This document shows, one piece after another, positions 5,116-11,443 of a DNA stretch of 11,443 bases. The notes beneath the pieces were generated by a model. The model searched no databases, was not told where the DNA came from, and worked only from the letters and a program-made list of their open reading frames with translations. The first letter of the stretch is position 1. Every line of letters starts with the position of its first letter. Source of the DNA: Bacillota bacterium (GTDB taxonomy: Bacteria > Bacillota > Clostridia > Peptostreptococcales > Anaerovoracaceae); NCBI GenBank assembly GCA_017936025.1, contig JAGBGL010000109.1, positions 1 to 11,443 of the forward strand, given 5' to 3'. A program made the position numbers and the translations under genes.

Positions 5116-6306
5116 TTACTTTTTCTTGCCGCCTTTTTTGCTAGATTTACCTTTTGAGTTGTTTTTCTTCCGGCCGTTGTTTTTGCTGTTATTTTTACCG
5201 CCATTCTTCTGACCGTTGTTTTTATTTTTATTAGGATAAGATTTTTTCTTCTTACCGTTTTTCTTTACCGTTTTATCTGTTTTCGGACGTTTGTATTTTT
5301 CCGGTTTCGGTTCTGCAGCTTCAGTCTCAGGCTCCGAAATTTCTTCCGCTGCTTCTTCGGCCGGCTCTTCAACATTGATTTCAGGAGCTGCCGGTTCATT
5401 TTCTTCAGCCTGTTCAACTTCGTCAGCCGATTCTTCCTCTTCGGCTGGCTGCTCAGGAACCGCCGGCTCTTCTTCAGCAGTTGGTTGATCAGCCACGGCT
5501 TCAGGCTCTGCTGCAAGTTCTTCAGTGGCTGGCTGATCTGCTTCTGCAGCTGGCTCTTCAGCCGTCACATCAGCTTCCTCCGCCTTCTTCTTATCTTTAT
5601 CCAGGAAGCCCAGCTTTGGCTCTGTACCTTCCAACAGACGCACAATATTTGATCTGTGTTTAACAAGAACTATAAATGCAAGCAATGTTCCCCAGACGAT
5701 AAATTCCGGTTCATTGAACAGACAGATCACCGGAAATGCGATCGCTCCGGAAACGGAACCCGCGGACATTCTCTTGGACAGGAATGTAACTACTGCAACT
5801 ACCAGCAGCGTCCAGATACCGAGCATCGGATTGATAGCAACCAGTGCGCCGAACGTTGTTGCGACACCTTTGCCGCCCTTGAATTTATATACCAGCGGCC
5901 ACACGTGACCGATGATTACAGCAACAGCGCAGTACATTCCGCATGCTTCCCCGGCGATAAGTTCAGCCAGGAGCACTGCCAGTACACCCTTGCAGATGTC
6001 GATGACCAGCGTAATGACGCCGGCCTTCTTGCCCATTACACGGAGTGCATTTGTCGTACCCGCATTGCCGCTTCCTTCTTTTTTGATGTCCAGACCTCTG
6101 CGTTTAGCCAGGATCGTGGACGGTGAGATGTTACCCAGAAAATATGCTCCGATGACAAGCACAATATACGATATTATTGCTGCTACTTTGACATTTTCAG
6201 GAGTCAGCTCCATATTCTCGAGAATCTTCCCGATCAGACCCAATCCTGTGATTTCATCGACGGTTCCCGTAAAACCATAGACATGCCAGTGAATGCTATC
6301 AAACAT
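5116..6306 (-). CDS. plsY: Glycerol-3-phosphate acyltransferase PlsY with long charged C-terminal tail
   Basis: PlsY is a membrane enzyme that transfers an acyl group from acyl-phosphate to position 1 of glycerol-3-phosphate, the first step of phosphatidic acid synthesis. The core (about 40-234) has its three family motifs: GSGNAGTTNALRVMGKKAG (78-96), KFKGGKGVATT (141-151) and SKRMSAGSVSG (177-187), set among about five hydrophobic segments, and ends in the usual KHRSNIVRLLEGTEPKLG. Two things are unusual. About 31 residues precede a second possible start (Met32, position 6213); the upstream ATG is chosen because AAAGGAG sits 9 nt before it and it overlaps the der stop by 8 nt. Residues 235-396 form a tail absent from standard PlsY of about 200 residues: 242-333 contain 37 Asp/Glu and no Lys/Arg, while 334-396 contain 27 Lys/Arg with many Asn and Gly. 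The tail is probably disordered and cytoplasmic or surface-facing depending on topology. Confidence 0.93.
   Translation of the reverse strand: MFDSIHWHVYGFTGTVDEITGLGLIGKILENMELTPENVKVAAIISYIVLVIGAYFLGNISPSTILAKRRGLDIKKEGSGNAGTTNALRVMGKKAGVITLVIDICKGVLAVLLAELIAGEACGMYCAVAVIIGHVWPLVYKFKGGKGVATTFGALVAINPMLGIWTLLVVAVVTFLSKRMSAGSVSGAIAFPVICLFNEPEFIVWGTLLAFIVLVKHRSNIVRLLEGTEPKLGFLDKDKKKAEEADVTAEEPAAEADQPATEELAAEPEAVADQPTAEEEPAVPEQPAEEEESADEVEQAEENEPAAPEINVEEPAEEAAEEISEPETEAAEPKPEKYKRPKTDKTVKKNGKKKKSYPNKNKNNGQKNGGKNNSKNNGRKKNNSKGKSSKKGGKKK
5119..5583 (-). other. Low-complexity region encoding the bipolar PlsY tail
   Basis: This stretch is in frame with plsY and has no stop until 5116. The first part (5583-5308) encodes Glu/Ala/Pro-rich sequence with an imperfect repeat, ADQPATEEL and later ADQPTAEEE. 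The second part (5307-5119) encodes Lys/Asn/Gly-rich sequence ending in KKGGKKK. The imperfect short repeats suggest growth by slippage or duplication, so length may vary between strains. On the other strand and in other frames the bias creates open but meaningless frames. Confidence 0.85.
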
Positions 6307-7624
6307 CTTCTTTGTCTCCTTTTTCTCTGAACACGAACTTTATAGAAGTTCCTTCAAATCCAAATCCCTCTCTGATTTTATTTTCAAGATATCTTGCATA
6401 CGTAAAGTGGAAGAGCTGTCTTGAATTTACTTTGAATGAGAACAGCGGCGGATTTACACCTACCTGAGTAGCGTAGTAAATCTTCAGACGCTTACCTTTA
6501 TCGGAAGGCGGCTGTTTCATCATTGTCGCATCTGTAATCAGGCTGTTCAGCTGACCTGTGGAAACTCTCATCGCACGGTTTTCAGATACGATCTTCGCCA
6601 TTTCCAGAACCTTGTCAACACGCTTGTGGTTCTTGACTGAAATGAACACGGACGGAGCATAGGACATGAATGTCAGCTCTTTCGCGATTTCCTTGCGGAA
6701 CTCATTCATTGTATTAGTTTCTTTTTCGATCAGGTCCCATTTGTTTACAACTACGATGATACCTTTGCCCGCTTCATGAGCGACCCCCGCAATTTTCTTA
6801 TCCTGCTCAGTGATGCCTTCTGTCGCGTCGATCATCAGCAGACACACATCACATCTTTCAATAGCTGCGACCGCACGGATAACACTGTATCGTTCAATGT
6901 CTTCATGCACTTTATTCTTTCTTCTGATACCAGCTGTATCGATCAGCATGAATTTCTGACCATCCTGTTCGAACGGAGTATCGATAGAGTCTCTTGTAGT
7001 TCCTGCGATAGGGGAAACGATAACGCGTTTCTCACCCAGCAGTTCGTTGATCAGAGAAGACTTACCGACATTCGGCTTACCGATAACAGCGATCTTGATA
7101 TCATCTTCCTCTTCAGTGCCGGCACCTTCCGGGAAGCTGTCAACGATTTCATCCAACAGATCACCGAAATTCAGCATGTTGATGGAAGAAATGGCAATAG
7201 GCTCGCCCAGACCCAGCTCATAGAAATCATAGAAGTCATCAGGCAGCATCGGTTTATCAACTTTGTTTACCGCCAGAACAACTTTCTTTCCTGTACGCAT
7301 CAGCATTTCTCCAACTTCTCTGTCGGCAGCTGTCAGACCATCCTTACCATCTACCATGAATACTATAACATCTGCAGTAGCCATTGCGACTTCTGCCTGT
7401 TCACGCATCTGGGACAGGATAATGTCCTTGCTGTCAGGTTCGATACCGCCTGTATCGATCATCGCAAAGTGGAAGCCTCTCCACTCTGCTTCCGCATAAA
7501 TACGGTCTCTTGTTACGCCCGGAGTATCTTCTACGATAGAAACCCTGCGGCCGATAATTTTATTAAAGAATGTAGATTTACCTACGTTTGGTCTGCCTAC
7601 TACGGCAACGATCGGTTTACTCAT
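6299..7624 (-). CDS. der: GTPase Der (EngA), 50S ribosome assembly factor
   Basis: Der is an essential GTPase with two G domains in tandem and a KH-like C-terminal domain; it acts in maturation of the large ribosomal subunit. The 441-residue protein shows the first P-loop GRPNVGKS (10-17), DTPGVTRD (33-40), DTGG (57-60) and NKVD (120-123), then the second P-loop GKPNVGKS (182-189), GTTRDSID (208-215), DTAG (229-232) and NKWD (294-297), followed by the KH-like region with PPLFSFKVN-type sequence. Length is normal. The start at 7624 is preferred over the in-frame ATG at 7657 because AGGAGG lies 8 nt upstream and the protein then begins MSKPIVAVVG as in homologues. The ATG overlaps the ftsY stop by 8 nt, and the stop overlaps the plsY ATG by 8 nt, suggesting translational coupling on both sides. 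The two G5 motifs read ISS and ISV instead of the common ISA. Confidence 0.97.
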   Translation of the reverse strand: MSKPIVAVVGRPNVGKSTFFNKIIGRRVSIVEDTPGVTRDRIYAEAEWRGFHFAMIDTGGIEPDSKDIILSQMREQAEVAMATADVIVFMVDGKDGLTAADREVGEMLMRTGKKVVLAVNKVDKPMLPDDFYDFYELGLGEPIAISSINMLNFGDLLDEIVDSFPEGAGTEEEDDIKIAVIGKPNVGKSSLINELLGEKRVIVSPIAGTTRDSIDTPFEQDGQKFMLIDTAGIRRKNKVHEDIERYSVIRAVAAIERCDVCLLMIDATEGITEQDKKIAGVAHEAGKGIIVVVNKWDLIEKETNTMNEFRKEIAKELTFMSYAPSVFISVKNHKRVDKVLEMAKIVSENRAMRVSTGQLNSLITDATMMKQPPSDKGKRLKIYYATQVGVNPPLFSFKVNSRQLFHFTYARYLENKIREGFGFEGTSIKFVFREKGDKEDV

Positions 7625-8516
7625 CGAAAATACCTCCTGCAAATTCAGCCGGATCAAATTCTTTCAGGTCGTCGATACCTTCTCCGACACCGATGAATTT
7701 AACGGCCATATCAAATTCGTCTGCTATAGTGATTGCGATACCGCCCTTTGCAGTACCATCCAGTTTTGTGATCACGATACCTGTGATATCTGCGCTTTCA
7801 TTGAATTCCTTCGCCTGTGAAACCGCATTTTTTCCGGTAGTAGCATCCAGCACCAGCAGGTTTTCTCTGGAAGCCTCAGGATACTCACGTCCGATTACTT
7901 TGTTCATCTTTGTCAGCTCATCCATCAGGTTCTTTTTATTCTGGAGTCTTCCTGCTGTATCGCAGATCAGGACGTCGATGTTCTTAGCCTTCGCTGACTG
8001 TATCGCGTCATAGATAACTGCAGAAGGATCCGCACCTTCCTGATGTCTTACCACGTTCACGCCCACTCTGTCGCCCCAGATTTCCAGCTGCTCCGCTGCC
8101 GCCGCACGGAATGTATCCGCAGCCGCAAGCATTACAGTCTTTCCTTCCTGTCTGCACTTGTGCGCGATCTTACCGATAGAAGTAGTCTTACCGCCGCCGT
8201 TGATACCGATCATAAGAATGATCAGCGGGGAATCCTGGCACAGCTTGTGTCTGTCGCCTTTATCCATCAGTTCTGCAATGATTGTCTTCAGGTGTTCTAT
8301 CACCTGTTCAGGTTCACTTAAATATTCTTTCTTTATGTCTTCTCTCAGGCGTTCAACGATATGCATAGTTGTTTCCATGCCGATGTCAGAAGTAATGAGG
8401 ACTTCCTCAAGTTCTTCCAGCAGTTCTTCGTCGATGGAAGGTCTTCCCATAACCACATCTGTGATTTTCTCGGACAGTCTTCCGAAAAAGCCTTTCTTTT
8501 TTCTTTCAAAAGCCAT
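7617..8516 (-). CDS. ftsY: Signal recognition particle receptor FtsY
   Basis: FtsY is the SRP receptor GTPase that docks Ffh-ribosome complexes at the membrane for co-translational insertion. The 299 residues comprise the N domain (about 10-90) and the G domain, with P-loop GINGGGKTT (104-112), DTFRAAA (134-140), DTAGR (186-190), TKLDGTAKGG (250-259) and GVGEG (276-280). The DTFRAAA form and the missing C-terminal Met-rich M domain distinguish it from Ffh. It lacks the acidic A domain of E. coli FtsY, as is usual in Bacillota; its basic start MAFERKKKGFFGRL probably serves as the membrane-binding amphipathic helix. AAGGAG lies 7 nt before the ATG. It follows smc by 30 bp and overlaps der by 8 nt; the smc-ftsY order is widely conserved in Bacillota. 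Confidence 0.97.
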   Translation of the reverse strand: MAFERKKKGFFGRLSEKITDVVMGRPSIDEELLEELEEVLITSDIGMETTMHIVERLREDIKKEYLSEPEQVIEHLKTIIAELMDKGDRHKLCQDSPLIILMIGINGGGKTTSIGKIAHKCRQEGKTVMLAAADTFRAAAAEQLEIWGDRVGVNVVRHQEGADPSAVIYDAIQSAKAKNIDVLICDTAGRLQNKKNLMDELTKMNKVIGREYPEASRENLLVLDATTGKNAVSQAKEFNESADITGIVITKLDGTAKGGIAITIADEFDMAVKFIGVGEGIDDLKEFDPAEFAGGIFDE

Positions 8517-8546
8517 TGTCTGTCTCCTTATGCCGCCGCGTATTTA

Positions 8547-11443
8547 TTAGATTTCAAAACTGTCGCCCATATTCAGGGACAGTACTTTTGAGATTCCCTG
8601 TTCAGGCATTGTTACACCGTATAAAATGTCTGCATGTTCCATTGTAGCTTTCTGATGCGTTACCAGTGTGAACTGGATATCTTCGAAAGACTTCAGATAC
8701 TTGGCAAATCTTTCGATATTCGCATCGTCCAGCGCTGCTTCTACCTCGTCCAGGATACAGAACGGAGTAGGTTTTGTCTTCAGCACTGCGAACATCAGCG
8801 CGATCGCAGTCATTGTCTTTTCGCCGCCGGACAGCAGATTGATATTCTGCAGTTTCTTTCCCGGAGGCTGTGCGATGATCTCGATGCCGGATTCCAGTGG
8901 ATTGTTCTCATCATCCAGCCTCAGCTCAGCATGACCGCCGCCGAACAGCTGTGAGAAAATTTCCTCGAAATGCACAACGATCTGGTCAAAACTTTCCTTG
9001 AACTTGATTTTGATCGTCTTATCCATGTCATCGATGATCTGCTTGAGGCTGTCGGAAGCTTCCAGGATATCCGCTCTCTGACTTGTCAGGAACTCGTATC
9101 TTTCGCTTGTCTTTTCGTATTCCTCTATAGAACCTATGTTGACATCGCCCAGCTGCTTGATGCGCGCTTTCAGCTGGCGGTTTTCTTTTCCTGCGGAAGC
9201 CACATCAAAGTCTTCTTTCTTGAATTCCATAGCCTGGATATAGGAAACTTCAAAGTCTTCCCACAGTTTTTCTTTATATGTATCCAGCTGAGTCTCGTTC
9301 TTGGCCTGCTTGATTTCCAGTTCGTATTTCTGTCCCTGGAATGCATTGACTTCTCTGTCGAGGGTCTCTTTTTCAGAGGACAGTCTATTGATTGCTGCAT
9401 TTACCGCAGTTCTCTCATCTGTCAGCTCTGCCAGATATTTCTGCAGATTCTGCTTCTGCTCTTCTTTTTCTCCGAGCTGCGCACTTACATTATGCTTTCC
9501 GGATTCCAGCTCCAGCTTTTCTTCTTCCAGCTGATGGAGCTGATGTTCCCTGTTTTTATGATCTTCTTCCAGCTCTTCCACTGCCGTCCTGATTCTTTCC
9601 GCAAGGTCATCGGCACTGTTCTTCTTGTTTTCACAACTTGTTGCCGCGATCCTTGCCGCTGTGATTGCTTCGGAAAGCTCATCGGCAAGAGCTTTCTGCT
9701 TATCATATGCATCCAGCTGAGATTCAGCCTTCGCTTCAGTTTCTTTAATAGACGCCTCCGCCTTGCTGATTTTTTCTTCCAGCTCACGGATCATCTTCTG
9801 GGAAGTTTCCTGCTGTCCTGCAATGCTGTCCAGTTCCCTGTCTCTCTTATCACTGGATGCTTTATAGTCGTTGAGGACTTTTTCAGTCATCAGCAGTTCA
9901 TTGCGTTTTTCCATAAGATCCAGTTCAGCTTTTCTCGTCTGCTGCAGAGTTTCTGAATTTCTGCTTCTCAGCGTCTGGATTTCCTGCTGCAGCTGCTGCA
10001 GTCTTCCGGAGCATTCCGCTTTCTTTGCCTGACTTTCATCAAGCTGCTGCTCCAGATGTGTGATCTCTGCTTTTCTTTCCAGCAGGTTAGCTGTCTTATT
10101 CTTATATTTACCGCCTGTGATGGCTCCGCTTGCGTTTACGATTTCACCTTCCAGCGTCACGAATCTCAGACCGCTTGCTTTCTTGGAAAGGCGCACCGCA
10201 TTATCCATATTATCTACGATAACCACGCGACCCAGGAGATATTCCATTACTCCGCGGTATTTCCCGTCAAAGTTTATGCAGTCGACGCCGAATCCCCTGA
10301 ATCCTGTTTCAGATTCCAGTCTTCCTTCATAGCTGCTGCGTCCGCCTTTGATGGATGACACAGGCAGGAACGTAAGTCTTCCCGCTTTATTTTCTTTTAA
10401 TCTGGTGATAGCTTTCTGCGCACTGCGGTCATCTTCACAGACGATATTCTGGAGTGCAGCACCCATCGCAGTTTCGATAGCTACTTCGAATCCCTCCGGC
10501 ACGGAAATCAGTTCCGCTACAGTTCCGAAGATGCCCGGCAGTCCCGTTTTCATTATGTAACGTACTGCGTAATTGTAGCCTTCGTAGTTGCTCTCCATTT
10601 CTTCGATGGTTTTCTTTCTTGCAGAAAGCTGTCCGATGGAAATCCTGAGGTTCTCCATTTCTTTGGCCAGGGTCTGTTCTTCGTTCAGATCGTTTTCCAG
10701 TCTGTTTCTCTGTTCTTCCGCATCGGATCTGCACTGCTCCAGCACTTCTTCCAGGTTCTGTTTTTCACTTCTCAGACGGGAGAGTGCATCCAGTGTATCG
10801 CGGTTTTCATCTTCACTTCCGGATTTTTCTTCGAGGATCTGAGTCTTTCTCTGCGTGAGTGTTTCCTGCAGGTTCGCAAGACTGCCTATCTCTGCCTTAT
10901 ATGATGATATGCCGCTGTGAAGGCGGAATATTTCTTCCTTATATCTGTCTGCCTGCTCTGTGCTCATAGACATGGCTTCCGCTACAGCTGCATGTTCTCT
11001 GATTTTTTCCTGAAGAGCCCTCGCAGTTTCTTCCATTTCTTTTTCAGCTTCAGCCTTTGCCCTGTATACTTCCTCTGCATTGCGGGCTTCTTTTTCACGT
11101 TTTTCTTCCAGGACTCTGATTTCTTCAGTGATTCTCGTTCTGCTGCTTTCAATAGTAGCCAGACGCTGTTCATTCAGCTTTTCACGTCCTGCCAGCTGCT
11201 GCAGTTCACTCTCTACTGTCATCAGCTTTTCTCTGCTTTCATCCAGCATCAGCTGCAGATCGGTGCTCTTTTCCTGAGAAGCCGCAAGTTCTTTATCAGT
11301 TTTTTCTTTTCTGTCCTGACTGTCTTCCAGCTTTACTTTCAGTTCGATGATATCATCTTTGATGTATTCGTTTTTAAGTTCCAGTTCTTCGATACTGTTC
11401 AGAGTCAGGTTGATTTCCAGTTCTTTGTGACGGTCTCTCAGCC
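8547..11443 (-). CDS. smc: Chromosome segregation protein SMC, C-terminal 964 residues, cut by window edge
   Basis: SMC is the ATPase of the SMC-ScpAB condensin complex, which organises and segregates the chromosome. The reading frame is open to the right edge; roughly 220 N-terminal residues with the Walker A head half are outside. Visible in order are the end of the first coiled coil (right edge to about 10,590), the hinge domain (about 10,580-10,090; GYNYAVRYIM, GTVAELI, GEIVNASGAITGG), the returning coiled coil (about 10,090-9,050) and the C-terminal head with the ABC signature LSGGEK (8818-8835), Walker B FCILDEVEAALDDAN (near 8730-8770) and the switch histidine in LVTHQK. The coiled coils are rich in Glu, Lys, Gln and Leu as expected. 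The gene ends in tandem stops (TAATAA). An internal ATG at 11249 is not a start, since the frame continues upstream without interruption. Confidence 0.97.
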   Translation of the reverse strand, partial: LRDRHKELEINLTLNSIEELELKNEYIKDDIIELKVKLEDSQDRKEKTDKELAASQEKSTDLQLMLDESREKLMTVESELQQLAGREKLNEQRLATIESSRTRITEEIRVLEEKREKEARNAEEVYRAKAEAEKEMEETARALQEKIREHAAVAEAMSMSTEQADRYKEEIFRLHSGISSYKAEIGSLANLQETLTQRKTQILEEKSGSEDENRDTLDALSRLRSEKQNLEEVLEQCRSDAEEQRNRLENDLNEEQTLAKEMENLRISIGQLSARKKTIEEMESNYEGYNYAVRYIMKTGLPGIFGTVAELISVPEGFEVAIETAMGAALQNIVCEDDRSAQKAITRLKENKAGRLTFLPVSSIKGGRSSYEGRLESETGFRGFGVDCINFDGKYRGVMEYLLGRVVIVDNMDNAVRLSKKASGLRFVTLEGEIVNASGAITGGKYKNKTANLLERKAEITHLEQQLDESQAKKAECSGRLQQLQQEIQTLRSRNSETLQQTRKAELDLMEKRNELLMTEKVLNDYKASSDKRDRELDSIAGQQETSQKMIRELEEKISKAEASIKETEAKAESQLDAYDKQKALADELSEAITAARIAATSCENKKNSADDLAERIRTAVEELEEDHKNREHQLHQLEEEKLELESGKHNVSAQLGEKEEQKQNLQKYLAELTDERTAVNAAINRLSSEKETLDREVNAFQGQKYELEIKQAKNETQLDTYKEKLWEDFEVSYIQAMEFKKEDFDVASAGKENRQLKARIKQLGDVNIGSIEEYEKTSERYEFLTSQRADILEASDSLKQIIDDMDKTIKIKFKESFDQIVVHFEEIFSQLFGGGHAELRLDDENNPLESGIEIIAQPPGKKLQNINLLSGGEKTMTAIALMFAVLKTKPTPFCILDEVEAALDDANIERFAKYLKSFEDIQFTLVTHQKATMEHADILYGVTMPEQGISKVLSLNMGDSFEI

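Noticed and set aside
5265..5516. Minus-strand 83-codon frame within plsY encoding a Lys/Arg-rich peptide
   Set aside because: It is the shifted reading of the Glu-rich plsY tail (GAA runs read as AAG/AGA). There is no separate ribosome site and the plsY frame is continuous.
5119..5583. Possible frameshifted fusion or mobile insert behind the PlsY tail
   Set aside because: The core runs into the tail without a break, the next gene follows at a normal 22 bp with its own ribosome site, and no terminal repeats or transposase remnants were seen. It is kept as a real tail.
7625..7657. 11-codon extension of Der beginning at 7657
   Set aside because: The AGGAGG site lies inside the extension and correctly precedes 7624; homologues begin at MSKPIVAVVG-like sequence.
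6776..7696. Plus-strand open frame of 306 codons opposite der and ftsY
   Set aside because: It is antisense to two conserved genes and crosses their junction; composition (Cys, His, Asn-rich) is unlike a real protein and no known motif is present.
8970..9956. Plus-strand open frame of 328 codons opposite smc
   Set aside because: It lies fully antisense to the smc coiled coil, has no convincing ribosome site, and its Phe/Leu/Cys/Ser-rich product is what the complement of Glu/Lys/Gln codons yields. Same for shorter frames opposite smc.
9430..10050. Repetitive CAGCTGCTGCAG / CTTCTTCC-like stretches that might look like a repeat array
   Set aside because: They are codon-level repetition of Gln, Leu, Glu and Lys in the smc coiled coil, without regular unit length or spacers; not CRISPR or a tandem repeat.

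Overview
The window looks like a chromosomal housekeeping region from an endospore-forming Bacillota, most likely a clostridial lineage. The reasons are a full-length SpoIVA (found only in endospore formers), a DUF1836 protein (a family typical of Bacillota), strong AGGAGG/AAAGGAG-type ribosome binding sites, a TTG start codon, and an FtsY without the long acidic N-terminal domain. Base composition looks roughly balanced rather than strongly AT-rich. The genus cannot be named from the sequence alone. No tRNA, rRNA, CRISPR array, insertion sequence, phage gene or attachment site was seen.

Layout. Positions 1-473 (minus) hold the N-terminal third or so of a long-chain acyl-CoA synthetase that runs off the left edge. 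Positions 474-639 form a compact divergent regulatory region: two sigma-A-type promoters face outward with -35 boxes only 3 bp apart, and an 8-5-8 inverted repeat overlies the -10 of the acyl-CoA synthetase promoter. Positions 640-1161 (plus) encode a DUF1836 HTH protein, followed by a strong hairpin terminator at 1182-1219. Everything else is on the minus strand, read from right to left: smc (partial, enters from the right edge), ftsY, der, plsY, gpsA, miaB, spoIVA. smc to miaB are separated by at most 30 bp or overlap (ftsY/der 8 nt, der/plsY 8 nt, gpsA/miaB 14 nt), so they probably form one transcription unit whose promoter lies outside the window.

How the genes fit together. The run joins chromosome organisation (SMC), membrane protein targeting (FtsY), 50S ribosome assembly (Der), two consecutive steps of phospholipid synthesis (GpsA makes glycerol-3-phosphate and PlsY acylates it), tRNA modification (MiaB) and the ATPase that builds the spore-coat foundation (SpoIVA). 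The first six are growth genes and the last is a sporulation gene. The 88-bp miaB-spoIVA gap holds a hairpin that contains the spoIVA Shine-Dalgarno sequence and ends in a T-rich run, plus a candidate sigma-E promoter whose start would lie inside the hairpin loop. This would keep growth-phase read-through from producing SpoIVA while leaving the sporulation transcript translatable.

Most notable: (1) the spoIVA hairpin and promoter arrangement; (2) a PlsY with an atypical roughly 160-residue tail made of an acidic block followed by a basic Lys/Asn block; (3) the divergent promoter/operator between the acyl-CoA synthetase and the DUF1836 gene. I did not find a clearly new multi-gene system; these are local oddities in an otherwise recognisable housekeeping region.
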